A DNA stretch of 64,000 nucleotides from NCBI GenBank assembly GCA_963920665.1, contig OY987272.1:15443001-15507000 (forward strand), read 5' to 3'. The notes under the pieces were generated by a model, which saw only the letters and a program-made list of their open reading frames with translations, did not search any database and was not told where the DNA came from. The DNA comes from Straminergon stramineum (Eukaryota > Streptophyta > Bryopsida > Hypnales > Calliergonaceae). Numbering within the stretch: the stretch's first letter is position 1; the number at the start of each line of letters is the position of its first letter. Below, piece after piece: positions 1 through 11,639 of the stretch. The translations under genes and the position numbers were made by a program.

Positions 1-2099
1 TCTCATGCATCTAAGCTAATACTTGAATCTTCGAAAGACAACTATCTTTTTTGACCAATTTCATGAAATTTAGGTGAATAATATATTTGTATAAAGATAA
101 ACAAAAATGTGCAAAAACTAATAAAATCCAAATGAACTTTTAAAGGTCTATGGAAAATTGTATACCATATAAAGTATTGTATTTGGCTCCAAGAATATAA
201 CGTGAGTTCCCAAACTATGGGGAACGTAAGAACTTTGTCACATTAGCTATCTAATATGGTCAAGAGATGGCCATGTTAGATAATATTTTTTAGTTAATTT
301 TTTCATACTTTTGTAAAAGAATATGTAAATTTTTAAACATTTTAAATGAATTTTTAATTTTGTGCACTACTGGCTAGTTCACTGAACAAGGAACACATAT
401 GAAACAGTCTTTTAGAGGCTTGAAAAACATCTAATGCATGTAGAAGTTGCAATTATAATGATTAAAATTGAGAATGCCAGCATGTATGATTGAATCCCAC
501 TCAATATGAATATACACTTTTGTTACTACTATATACCTCAATTCATGCACTTTCTAGGAATTTGTATCCATAATCATCACTAGCCAAAATGAAGTACCTA
601 CAATAAAACCTAGGTATTGATAACATTAGATGAATATGCTCTCAATATGAGAGCTTAGGAGACCCTAGTGTCAATTATTGGAACACCTTAATACAATGCT
701 TTGAAATTTTATAACTTATTGATATGGTGTCCAAACAACGCAAGCTAAAGTGTCTTTGAATTCCCTTGCATTTGCCAAGAATATCCAATATAACAATGTT
801 TTACATTAGTAAATATGCTCAATTGTTGTTTTTGTTGATTTTGGGTACGCTTACCTTACATCAAGATTTCAAAAAACACCCAATTGCATATAAAATTGGG
901 TTTCCCAAACCTTTATAGGCCAATCTTTAGGCACTCACCCATCCACTTGGTAGATAATGAATTTTGTGCAAAGTATGCTTCATCCAACAAATATTCATTG
1001 AAGAAGCTTAAGAAATCATAAATTATATCAATAGAAAGAAGAAAGAATGCTTCACTTGAAACAATGATAAAGGTATATATTGGAGGAGTTTCAGTTGTTT
1101 ATTATAAATGTTCAAAACAAATCTTTCTATCTTCAGGTAGAGTACTTAGGGGTTGAGCTTAATCCAAAACCAAGTCAAGGCATAATGTATAGTAAGAGGT
1201 CTTCCTCCCAAGGCCTTCCACTATGTTATCTAGAGGACAAGTTGCCTAATTAACGTGTGCTATTGACAAATATTGTACCATGGCCCCACATGATTTTTGA
1301 AGCTTCTTGGCCCTACACATTGGACAATTACACTATGTGAAAGGTACGATTTATATTAGGTCCCATACCACCTAGTGTTTAACCTTGGAATGCAAGGTTG
1401 CCCCATGAAAATTATCCTTTTAATTTGGATATTCTATAAATCATTTGCTTAATATCCAAGAGCACTCATTGGAGATCAAAGTATTGTACAAGACCTCCCC
1501 TTTTCACACTAAATTATCTATTGGAGACAAAATGACATTTGTTATTGTCTACCTTTTTGTTTGAACGCTTGAATGCAAATGGTTCAATATTGATTGCATT
1601 CATTTGTTATTGCATGAAAGATGTATAGAATTTGAAATTATTTTTATGTTTGATGTGAGCAAGTGTAGAGCTTATTCTACACCAACAACTAATGCTAGAG
1701 GCTCATAGCAAGCCTCCATGCTCCATATCATATTAGAAAGGGGTTAAATTAGATGTTGTGGCCAACCAATTTCATAGGAGATGGGATTACCATCTTTCTC
1801 CAAAGTGAGTCTATGGTGGTTCTAGGGAGAATGTGTCTAGTCCAAGAGAAGTTGTCTATGCCAGGAGAATGGGATCATCTCTTCTACTAGAATTGTTCTT
1901 GTTGGTCCAAACTTTGATGGAGAAGTTCTAACCACAACAAACTTTGGTAGCCCGTAGCCATCTTTTCAAAGCATTGTTTGAGTTCCTTACTACAAACTAC
2001 AAGCCCTAAACACACAAGCATCAACAACAACATGATTGATTTTAAATAAATGATTGGTGATTTTAAATAAAGGATTGATACTTGAAATGAGTTTGTTTG

Positions 2100-2580
2100 T
2101 TTGTTAGGGTGAGATCTTCGGAAGTGTGTGTCCTTTGGTTGAGCTCTTGGTAATATTGGAAAGTTCTTTGCAAGGAAGGGGGGCATGGGCTTTGTTTCAT
2201 GAGATTTGGACCTACAATGTGTATGTTATTGAATTTCAAAGTTTATGAGAATTAAAAAATGAGAAAAATTCTTTTACTTTTATTTCGATTGTGGCAACAA
2301 TACAAGGCACAAAGCATACCTTCAATTAGGTTGTTTGTTTTGTTTTATTTTGTGTATTTGTTACAATGAGATCTCCTAGATCGTGCATCTTCAATCACAT
2401 TCTTGATAATTACCATCAAAAAGCTCTTTGCAAGGAGAGGTGCACAAACTTTGTTTTGTGATGTTTGGACCTACGATGTGAAAGTTATTGAATTTGAAAG
2501 TTTCTGTGAATTAAAAAATTAAAAAATTATTTTTACTTTTATTTTAGCTATAGCAATGACATAGGGCAAACTAGTTATCC
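2100..2580. repeat. Diverged tandem duplication, unit about 240 bp
   Basis: Two consecutive segments (about 2100-2340 and 2340-2580) share the same order of words: TTTGTTTGTT, TGAGATCT, TCTTTGCAAGGA, TTTGGACCTAC, GTTATTGAATTT, AAAGTTT and a CTTTTACTTTTATTT end. They differ at many positions and by small indels, so this is an old tandem copy. No coding capacity is seen. Confidence 0.65.
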
Positions 2581-2859
2581 TTGAATCACATTTGCAAATG
2601 CATATTTTCATTACTTTTACCATTGTGTAGCAATGTGTTTTTTAGTGGGAAATTGCTATAAGAAATTTGTTTGGATCCAAGAGTTAAATTTCTAGTGATG
2701 AAATTTTACTCACTATGCATGAATTTCTTATGCAAGCATTCAAGAAAAGTGGAAGTCTATGGATCACTATCAAAAGTACAATAAATAACTCTATTTTCTT
2801 TCAAAGATCAGAGGGCCATGAAGATGGCACTCCAAAATGAAATACTAAGTACTAACCCT

Positions 2860-3450
2860 AAACCTTCATCTTCACTTTGTGCACATTTCCAAAATCAATT
2901 GTATACCTATGTGGAAGAAATTGTTTTAGAACTAACCTTTGTTCCTTCATAACTTTCACATACCGTATCCAAATATCACGTTCTTTGGTGTGTTGGAACC
3001 TCCCTTCACTTGCCAATAAGAAAAAATGAAATTTGACCAGTATAACACAAACGTGCTCCACTTGTTATTTCCAATTTTGAGTTGCTAACACCTTTTGGAC
3101 AAAAATAATTTATAGAAATGTAAAGAAACAAAACTAATCTCATTTTATGTACATGAACTCTAGACTTATGCATTGAGTGGGAGGATGACATTATCATGTA
3201 AGGTGGGTACCTCCAGAATCGTCCTTTGTCTAAAAGCGCCATCTACAGCAAGTGAACATTCCGAAATTCAGTTATGTACCTATTTGCATAGAGTGCTTTT
3301 AGAAACAAACTTTGACCGTGAATAACTTTTGCATATAATATCCAAATGATGTGTTCTTTGGTGCATTGGAACCTCCTTTCTCTTGCCAACACGGAAATAT
3401 AAAAATCTGATCAGCCCAATAATAGTAACAATGCACAGTACCAATTTGTG
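2860..3450. repeat. Diverged tandem duplication, period about 390 bp
   Basis: Segment 2865-3090 recurs at about 3250-3450. Shared words include TGTACCTAT or TATACCTAT, a TTTTAGAA block, TTCTTTGGTG followed by GGAACCTCC, and CTTGCCAA. The copies are clearly diverged. Minus-strand open frames here (61-78 codons) show no conserved domain and are treated as chance. Confidence 0.6.
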
Positions 3451-4583
3451 ACGCTTTCAGGTGTACCTACTTTATACCACATGTATCTTGATCATAGAAG
3501 ATGATATAACTTGCACTAACAACTGCGACCCAACATTTCCCAAGTGTTGTTATCAAGCTGCAATCCAAATATGTGTTGACTACTCTGATCATTACAAAAG
3601 TATGGAGAATTCTTGTTAATTACCAGTTGTCTTTAGAAACAAGGACTATTTATTGGCTAGTCCAGTCTACCTAATCAAAGTTTTCCGTGGAGTACTGGGT
3701 TAAAATAATTAAGATCATGAAGAATAGTTTGAAAGAGAAGTCTATGACATCAGATCAGCCTACAAAAAGTGATGCAATTTCACCAACACCGGCAACACAC
3801 CATTCCCAATTTCTGCTATTAGCATGACTGTGTGCTCGTGATGGCACTGAGTGCAGATAATCTTACACAATGCAACACATTGATCCATAAGAGACTTGAC
3901 TTGACCCTCAACTGGACACGACCCTCCACCAACACCAATTTCAGAATGAGATAAATCACACACTATGAATTAGGGCTGCTTTACACTACTAACATTGGAG
4001 AAGTGCACTAGTTGGTTAAGAAGTTTTGGAGAAGACATGGTTATTTGAGGCAACTGGTGGGATGTTGGGCAAGATGAAAAGAATAAAATAATGACTTAAG
4101 AAGTTCTGACTGGTTGTAGTGTAAATACCAACTAGAGAAGTCTTCACAAATTGAAGTTCACTGGACAACAATCCCCAGGCTATGAACATATTTCGGGTTG
4201 CGATGAACTTTGAGAAGCTACAACTTTTGCATCCAGTGCTCAAATTCAATAAAACTTGTTGGAAAAAATGCATCTAGTTGTCAGATTTGTGTGGTAATAT
4301 TTTCATATCAATACATTATATATTGAATTTGTGGAAAACATTTAAGTACATGGGGTTCAATTTACTTGTGCAACTTAACCATCTACCATCAAAAACAAAT
4401 TTTGATGGTCAAATGAAAGGATTACTTCATTGACATTTGTAGTAGTTGAGGATGGAGACTTCCTTTTTATAATGAAATGCATTGTCCATTATGAATCTTG
4501 AAAGGGTATGGGATAAATTGAAGATGAGAGCTTACCATTCATTGTCAGCACAAAATAAATATGTTTGAATTAAAATTTTAGAT

Positions 4584-4887
4584 CTCATTTAGGCATACTA
4601 GAATAACTTTATTTTTAAACTTTGAGCTACAAAACTTTAGGAAATGAATTTAAATTTCATACCCAAAAATCAATTTGAGATTTAGATACTCCAATCAAAA
4701 GTTATGGACAAATTCTAGATAGTAAGGATGTTTGAAAATGTCAAAAAATGTCCCTTCCAACCCGAAAACTTGTTGGAAAAATTTGAGCTATGTGTTTGAG
4801 ATTTTGAGTCTCAAAATGATTGGAAAAATTCAATAAAACTTGTTGAGAATTTTTTTGAAAAAAATTATTCTAGTATGCCTAAATGAG
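4584..4887. mobile_element. MITE-like foldback element with 23-bp terminal inverted repeats
   Basis: The 23 bases at 4584-4606 (starting CTCATTTAGGCATACTAG) are the exact reverse complement of 4865-4887, and weaker complementarity continues inward. The ~300-bp size, AT-rich interior and lack of an open frame fit a miniature inverted-repeat transposable element. I could not define a target-site duplication, so the superfamily is unassigned. Confidence 0.65.
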
Positions 4888-4924
4888 GTTTGAATTTCTA
4901 CTTCAAACACAATTCTTGCTTTTG

Positions 4925-5140
4925 ACTTAATTATGAGTGGTTGAGTTCTTACTCATTCAAATTTATATATCCCACATGGGTTGTTTTACCTCCTACCACC
5001 CCTTATATAAAAATAGCTTGTCTTTTCCATTAGAAAACAAAAATAGGATAGGCTTTTATATCACTACAAAGTACATACTCAATTAATTGTGATGATTCAA
5101 TCATTTTATCTTTGTTTATATATATAATAATATCATATTA
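4925..5140 (+). repeat. LTR-like fragment with TATA box
   Basis: This segment shares the block GTTGAG ... ATATCCCACATGGGTTG ... CCTCCTACCACC ... TATATAA with both arms of the inverted repeat at 7386-8801. A promoter-like block with a TATA box shortly downstream suggests the regulatory part of a retrotransposon LTR. No internal gag or pol is present, so it would be a solo or partial LTR. The LTR assignment is inference; the shared block is directly visible. Confidence 0.4.
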
Positions 5141-6530
5141 CAAATTTTGTAAGGTAGTAGCTTTGCTATAATCATGACAATTGAACATTGCAAAGATAGT
5201 GCAATACATGATGGGGGAGTCTAATCCAATTAGATTTGTCACAAGAAATAATATTTTAATGAAGTTGGAGTTTTTTGGAGGACAAGTTTCTTGTCTAGGG
5301 GGTTGAGGCTACCCAAGAAACTTGACCTACAGAGAACTCCCTTTACAAAAAGTATTACCACATAGGCAACCATGTCATTTTTCATCCATGATTAAGGTTT
5401 TCTACTAGGCAAGTCTTCGCCGTAGTGTAAACCCAATCTTCTGAAGAACAAAATTTGCTCCAATCGTATTGCTCTATTTTCCTACAATTCTTGACTAATG
5501 AACTTCTTCACATAGTGTAAAGAGGCCCTTAATCCAAGGAGGATTTTCACAACACTTGGTGACATGGCCTAATTGATCTAGTGCACACCAATTTTAACCT
5601 TTAAACATTGAGAGCTGGTGATCGTAGAAATCATCCCTTTTAGAATCATATGACATCATCTAATTTAACAAATCTAAAAGTATTCATTGGAGGTCAAACT
5701 ATTGTGGGAGATCTCTCCTTTTTACACAAGATTTTTGGGAAGAATAGTTGTACATTTATCCTATCCAAAAGGATTCTCTATCATTCATCAACCAAAAAAT
5801 GGCCGCAACAATGTTTATAGGTTAAGCACAAATTGATTCTTTCAACACTATGGCTACTTGTCTTGCGAAAATATTGAAAATGTAATATGGAGCATGTCAT
5901 ATTACTAAAGATCTTTAGATCATGTTCATAGGTACAAAAGATATGCCTTGGTTTAGACAATGAAATATGTGCAAATATCAAGTTAGAGACCAATATTGGT
6001 ATTGAAAATTGTGATATTCATATATCCAATTATCCATGTATTTGTGCCTACCCATGATACCATTGCAACAATGTTGTACACTCTCAACCTCAACAAATCA
6101 AAAAGTGAAACATTTGTAAAGTCATTCAAGACAAGGTGTACATGTAAGATAGTTGCATCTATTACAATTCAAGCCAAGGAGACTACCTATATCACAAGCA
6201 CAACAACAAAGAGTTGAGGAAACTAACCTACAATCATCCTAATTGTTTGGCATTGTAACATAGCACCTCTATATAATAGAATTGTTGAAGTTTTAGTTGT
6301 TTTATTGGGAGTTGAAAAAGGATTCCAAATTTTCATAGCTTACACACTTAAATCATGTATGAATATACTATGAATTTTCTATGTTTTGGCAAGAGATAAT
6401 ATCCAAACTCATCTACTATAGATTTTTGGTACATATAGAGAGAGTACTTTGGGAATTCATACCTTATTCCATAATGTGCCCAAATAACGCATGATAAAGT
6501 TGGAAATTACCTTATTACAATGACATTACA
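5141..6530. other. AT-rich region without a gene
   Basis: No supported gene. The short opposite-strand frames at 5781-6217 show no domain. A short copy of the CATTGGAGGTCAAA repeat family lies near 5685-5730. Confidence 0.55.
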
Positions 6531-7403
6531 TCAAGTGTCAAGTACTTCAATAATTTTTGAAAATCTAGGTCTCTTGTTTAAAATTGGATTCCAACATCTC
6601 TTAATCAAATCCTTCAATCCCACATCCAAATCACTAGGAAGTTTTGGCCTCCATCCTTCTATGATAAGATTATTGCTAGCTCTACATACCTCCAATTCAC
6701 CTTCAAATGGCAAGTGCCCATTTACAATTTCAAAGCATGTCATACCATAGCTATATACATCTGCTTTCTTTGAGAAGTCAATTGAAGTTCTATTCTTCAA
6801 AGCCAAAAATATTTCTTGTGCTCTCCAAAGTCCAGTTCCAACAACTCCAATTGAGCATTCAAAGTGTGCTACAAACATTGAAAGGAATTCCGCACTTGCA
6901 TGAAGAAGAATATTAGCAGCTTTGAAGTCTCTATGAATAATGCCATTCTTGTGTAACTTATCCATGCCCAATGCAATTTCCCTCATAATATCTTTGGCAA
7001 GCAAGGTCTCTCTATTCCACTCATATCGACATGGTGGACCTCAGTTGTTCTTCTCTTTCATGGCTTGGTTGATGAGCTTGTGTAAGTTGCCCCAATATTT
7101 ATTCATCACAAATGCAAACCTCCCATCGTTCAACATTGTTCCCACAACTACTATACATAGAACTTCACGTCGAAGGATTCCACAAGGCCATTGCTTTTTG
7201 AGATTAGATAGGCATGACCCTCTCTTGAACACCTTCAATAGCACTTCAGGACTTACGGTGCCATCAATGGCCATAACCTCAAAGATATTTGTTTGTCCAC
7301 CTTCTGCAATCTTTCGATCCAACTTCAAAAGAAGTGAATTCTTGCGGAAAAAATCTTTATATGCATGATGCTTCCATTGGACGGATGCTAAATCCTACAA
7401 ATG
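6531..7403 (-). pseudogene. Protein kinase pseudogene (plant TKL/RLK-like catalytic domain)
   Basis: Read on the minus strand, one frame carries a protein-kinase domain from about 7403 to a stop at 6531. A glycine-rich start, a KVFK segment (candidate ATP-binding Lys), the catalytic loop HRDFKAANILL, the helix-F region KADVYSYGMTCFE and the C-lobe end KRCWN...KRPRF are all visible. The frame is broken by one in-frame TGA near 7041, after which homology resumes in the same frame. The DFG-type aspartate is replaced (AHFECS where related proteins have ADFECS), and the APE motif reads AQE. With a stop, no convincing start and a lost metal-binding Asp, this is a dead copy. Its 5' end abuts the inverted repeat at 7386. 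Related moss kinases are the closest resemblance I can recall; that is from memory. Confidence 0.8.
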
Positions 7404-8801
7404 AACTGGGGCCCATGTTGATGTGACCTAACACAATCATCGGGCCCCATAGAGATCGCGAGTTGTTCGTGGCGTAGTTGCAAGACTACGCCCCCAATGA
7501 AATTGCAAGACCACACCTTAGTAGGATTACTAGATTACTACACGAATTTCACTATTCTACAAGTCTTGCATACAATGTTTGTAACTGCGGTTTTAGGATT
7601 TTAGGCGGTGGTTTAGGATTTAAGTTGTCTTTCTTTAACTGTCAGTGGTTGAGCCCCTATTACATATCCCATATGGGTTGGGTTTCCTCCTACCACCCTT
7701 TGTGTATATAAAGTCAAGATGTTTTCTTAATTCTAAACAAAAGTAATGAATGACTTTTGAAGAAAAATGTAATGTTATGCTACATCAATGTGGTCACATT
7801 TCAAATGATTGATCTAATGTCATGTAGAAAAAGACAACATTTGAAGAAAATTTTGAACTTGTATTAAAAAAATATTTTGTGGTACAATTCAAACAACATT
7901 TTTCAAAGTTCCTAAAGGACATTCAAGTACTAAACCCCCCTTCCAAATAAAAAATTTCACAATCCTAAAACAACTGNNNNNNNNNNNNNNNNNNNNNNNN
8001 NNNNNNNNNNNNNNNNNNNNNNNNNNNNNNNNNNNNNNNNNNNNNNNNNNNNNNNNNNNNNNNNNNNNNNNNNNNNNNNNNNNNNNNNNNNNNNNNNNNN
8101 NNNNNNNNNNNNNNNNNNNNNNNNNNNNNNNNNNNNNNNNNNNNNNNNNNNNNNNNNNNNNNNNNNNNNNNNNNNNGTTCATTCTGTATTCATTCAGAAT
8201 GAATACTTCAGTTGTTTTAGGATTGTGAAATTTTTTATTTGGAAGGGGGGTTTAGTACTTGAATGTCCTTTAGGAACTTTGAAAAATGTTGTTTGAATTG
8301 TACCACAAAATATTTTTTTAATACAAGTTCAAAATTTTCTTCAAATGTTGTCTTTTTCTACATGACATTAGATCAATCATTTGAAATGTGACCACATTGA
8401 TGTAGCATAACATTACATTTTTCTTCAAAAGTCATTCATTACTTTTGTTTAGAATTAAGAAAACATCTTGACTTTATATACACAAAGGGTGGTAGGAGGA
8501 AACCCAACCCATATGGGATATGTAATAGGGGCTCAACCACTGACAGTTAAAGAAAGACAACTTAAATCCTAAACCACCGCCTAAAATCCTAAAAAAACCG
8601 CAGTTACAAACATTGTATGCAAGACTTGTAGAATAGTGAAATTCGTGTAGTAATCTAGTAATCCTACTAAGGTGTGGTCTTGCAATTTCATTGGGGCGTA
8701 GTCTTGCAACTACGCCACGAACAACTCGCGATCTCTATGGGGCCCGATGATTGTGTTAGGTCACATCAACATGGGCCCCAGTTCATTTGTAGGATTTAGC
8801 A
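7386..8801. repeat. Nearly perfect 0.59-kb inverted repeat around an assembly gap
   Basis: Left arm 7386-7976 and right arm 8209-8801 are reverse complements differing only by a few small changes: for example three extra T in the right arm near 8595, and one extra C in the left arm near 7495. The centre contains 200 N (7977-8176) and a short hairpin (GTATTCATTC-A-GAATGAATAC at about 8187-8207). Each arm carries an LTR-like block with a TATATAAA box. Either this is a recent foldback insertion or the gap joins a contig end to its own reverse complement. Confidence 0.85.
7977..8176. other. Assembly gap (200 N)
   Basis: Exactly 200 consecutive N, a conventional placeholder size. It sits at the axis of the inverted repeat, so its true length and content are unknown. 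Confidence 0.98.
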
Positions 8802-8860
8802 ACTTGCCTTCCATTGTGGGTTGTTCATAAATTCCGTAAAGATTTCATCATTCTCTTGAT

Positions 8861-9190
8861 TCACTTCTTCATAGTCATTGTTGTCTTTTGAAAAATCGAA
8901 TCACCACTCACTTCACTCCAATGCACCCTCAAATGCTTAATCTCATGCTCCACAGCTGAAGAGAACTGGCTCTTGCTTTGCATCATCTCCTCCACACGTG
9001 CAGAGAAGTACTCGGACTTTGGTTCTAGGAGGATGCCGCACCGCTTCAATCTCCAAGTACAACCTCATCCAAGGAAGACAAGTGACATTCTTCAAGGGCA
9101 GTGTGGAAATTGGAGGTTACATTTGGTGTGGTAGAAGGACCAGCAGCTAACATAATCGACTCCTCAAATCCCCCACCAGTCAATCGTCGT
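8861..9190 (-). pseudogene. Unrecognised exon-like fragment, frameshifted
   Basis: On the minus strand, about 9190-9048 encodes a segment containing GGFEESIMLAAG and ending LEECHLSSLDEVVL. A different frame from 9049 to 8861 continues with LLEPKSEYFSARVEEMMQ and a predicted helical, charged stretch. Composition looks like coding sequence, and a single frame change would join the two parts, so this is probably a broken exon. I do not recognise the family. An intron instead of a frameshift cannot be excluded. Confidence 0.3.
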
Positions 9191-10480
9191 GCACAATTCC
9201 CGCTATCGCCAGGTATTCAAGCCTCTCTCCCAGATACTGCATTCACACAACCATGACGATTTGGAATCACAATTAAACAACCAAGATTCAAAACCCTGCG
9301 CCCTCACACTTGATACAAATGGAGTAGTCCCAGGGCCCGAAGCTGAACACAAAGCAAACTTCAGGCCGACAATCCAGATGCATCAAGTTTCCTTTAGTTT
9401 AATAGAAAGAACATACTAAAATTTTAACCCACACTGCAGTGTTCAAACGAGACGCTTTCTATCTCATACCCTGCTCTGGCCTCCATCTCTCCAAGGTACC
9501 CTACCCAATAGAAAGAGCGTAATAAAATTATAACCCACACTGCAGCGTTCAATCGAAGCCCTCAATGAACCAAAACCACACTACGGGACGCTCACCATTC
9601 TATCTCAGACCCTTCTCTGGCCTCCCATTACTAAGAGGTACCCTACCGAAACTCCTTTACCAATAGATTCTCACACACACTCACAGGAAACTCTTCTAGC
9701 GCAACATCCACTCACCCAAATTCGCTACCAGTCGATTCGTCCATGGCCTTCACAGAGCGCGGGCATGCGCAGTTGAAGCGAGAAGAGATCGCAACAGCAG
9801 GGTCTTGGAGCAAAGTGGCGACTCCGGGCTGCAAAATTTCGAAACGGAAACCCTAACGCAAAGGGTGGTGACAGAACTGCAGATGCTCGAGTGAGGAAGA
9901 TTGCAGCAGGAGTGGATTGACTAACGTTGGATCCTATACAGGTAGCCTAGATCACGGCAACAACAATCTCAGAATTGAGAGCCAAAGGACACAGGAAGGG
10001 AGAATTGAGCTTAATGAATGGCACTATGGAAGAAGCAGTCTGTTGTGTAAAGAGCGCGAGGATTTTGTAAGGCTTTGAAGACACTGTTCACCTTGCCCAA
10101 TTGTTTGCACCAGTCTTGGAACTTCCGTGTTGCGTGAAAATTCTCTGAAGTTTCGATGTTGCTTCTTTGCGGTGGAAATGCTCCACAGCAGCGTGTTCTG
10201 TTTGGAACAGTAACCATCAAGTGGCGTCATTGCGGTGGCTAAAATTTGGAGGGATCTATTGTAGGCTACCTGTAGTCCTGTACAGGACAAAGCATGTCCA
10301 ACACAACAACACATCACTCAAAAGGACGCTGCTTCTGTGCTTCACAACTGTAGGTATTCCGCAAGGGGAAGCAAAGAGGACTGACTCACCGAAAGATCAC
10401 AAATAAACTGATTTGCAGTTTGCGCGACGAACACTACTGTGATGTAGTTGAGGATGTCATGACTTTGCAATTCCGTGGCA
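9191..10480. other. Non-AT-rich region with no gene I can support
   Basis: The base composition is closer to that of the genic segments than to the surrounding AT-rich DNA. It contains many short overlapping frames on both strands (for example 10011-10317 minus) without a recognisable domain. A near-duplicated stretch occurs within it: CCCACACTGCAG...TTCAA at about 9427 and 9535, followed by TATCTCA-ACCC and CCCTACC words. It may be a decayed 5' region of a lost gene. Confidence 0.35.
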
Positions 10481-10489
10481 TTCCGAGTG

Positions 10490-11560
10490 TTCAGTACTTC
10501 ATTTGTGCGGAGATTCGCATACTGGTATGTAAGACCTCTTAAGCTCTGCTTGCAGATTATTTGAATGCAAGCAAATTTTTCATTGGGAAAGAAGAGGCAA
10601 GCTAAGATTGATGAGGCTATAGTTTCCCAACGGGGTTTAACCTTGGAAGGATGAGGCCCAATCACTAGGTTGTTAGCCAAAATTATCAAATTCTACGATG
10701 AATAGCAATACAATCTTCGTTTTTACAGTTTCCTTAGAAGTCATTCATTAAACACTATTAGTTCTCAATATACTTGTTGAGCTTTTGCATACAAGCCTCT
10801 ACAAAGTTTGGCTTTAGGAACAAATCACAAGTCTTTGTACCACAATTTGGTTGAAGTGGATTGAAGGATAAGGTCACAATACCTAAAAGAGACATTTTTG
10901 TTGTCTACCCCCTCAACAATGGCCAATTGAACGAACACTTTCAAGACTCAAAACACAACAACATTTCAAAAGCAACCAATGAAAGATGATAGAGGAATTT
11001 TTGGAGGCAACCAATGAAAGTTGAGATATTCTATGCTTCAAGGGGGTCCATTCAAGGTGAATCTAATGGTATGGATAGGTTACCTTATGTTTTCAACTTT
11101 GAAAATTTGATCTCTAGAATATTGGAAAATTACAAAAATAGTTTATTGCATTTCTCTTGAGTTTGCTAACAACCTCATCAAATTATTTGGTCATTCAACC
11201 TTTGACGGAGTGGGTCAAGAAAAAGTGTTGCTTTTTGGTGGTGTTACCTTACAAGATGTTGGCTATAAATGCAACTACTAAAGGTGTAGACCTTCGTTGC
11301 ATGTTTTGTATCACAAACTGCCATGGTGCAATTATAACCAACAAATTTTATAAGTCAGGCAGTACAAATCTTTTGGACAATGTTTCGATAAATGAGCATC
11401 ACTAGCATCTTCGATTCACTTTCTTGAAAGAAAAGCAACTTCTTTTTATGGATTTTAGACGATGAAATTGGTGCTCTAGCTCTTCTTGAACTACGGGTTG
11501 TTCCTTCTTATGTTGCTTGATAATGCAAGATGGTGAACACCACCATCGAGTTATTCTCAT
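10490..11560. repeat. Decayed duplicate of the TBC gene 3' end and downstream flank
   Basis: Blocks here recur in the same order near the TBC gene: 10500-10640 matches 12790-13260; 10650-10860 (GATGAGGCCCAATCAC...) matches 14190-14430; and 11270-11545 matches 14440-14720, which includes the last TBC exon. The order and orientation are kept, with extra DNA inserted in each copy. This indicates an old segmental duplication of the 3' end of the RabGAP gene. Confidence 0.75.
11409..11545 (-). pseudogene. Pseudo-exon: duplicate of TBC gene exon 8
   Basis: The minus strand encodes KQHKKEQPVVQEELEHQFHR followed by LKSIK, the counterpart of KQRKKEQPAVQAELERQFHR plus LQSIK in the real exon 14597-14743. 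After that point the frame of the copy drifts and the proper stop is lost. No other TBC exon lies upstream on this strand, so the copy cannot encode a RabGAP. Confidence 0.8.
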
Positions 11561-11639
11561 GGTTGACAATATTGTAATGTGATGTATGGTAGAACCACCC
11601 ATTACCAACCACTTAAGCATTTTGTGCATGATCTGGAGC

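Larger units (their letters stand above)
1..4583. other. AT-rich gene-free region with decayed repeats
   Basis: I see no gene here. Open frames are short and carry no recognisable domain. The first ~85 bases match a segment at about 29325-29410 inside the B55 gene (shared words around AATACTTGAATCTT and AGACAAC). A second family, with words like CATTGGAG-TCAAA-TATTGT and CCTCCCCTTTT, occurs near 1463-1520 and recurs near 5685-5730 and, inverted, near 13320-13390. Two adjacent diverged duplications lie at 2100-2580 and 2860-3450 and are listed separately. Confidence 0.6.

Noticed and set aside
6940..7368. 142-codon plus-strand frame
   Set aside because: Shadow of the kinase relic on the opposite strand.
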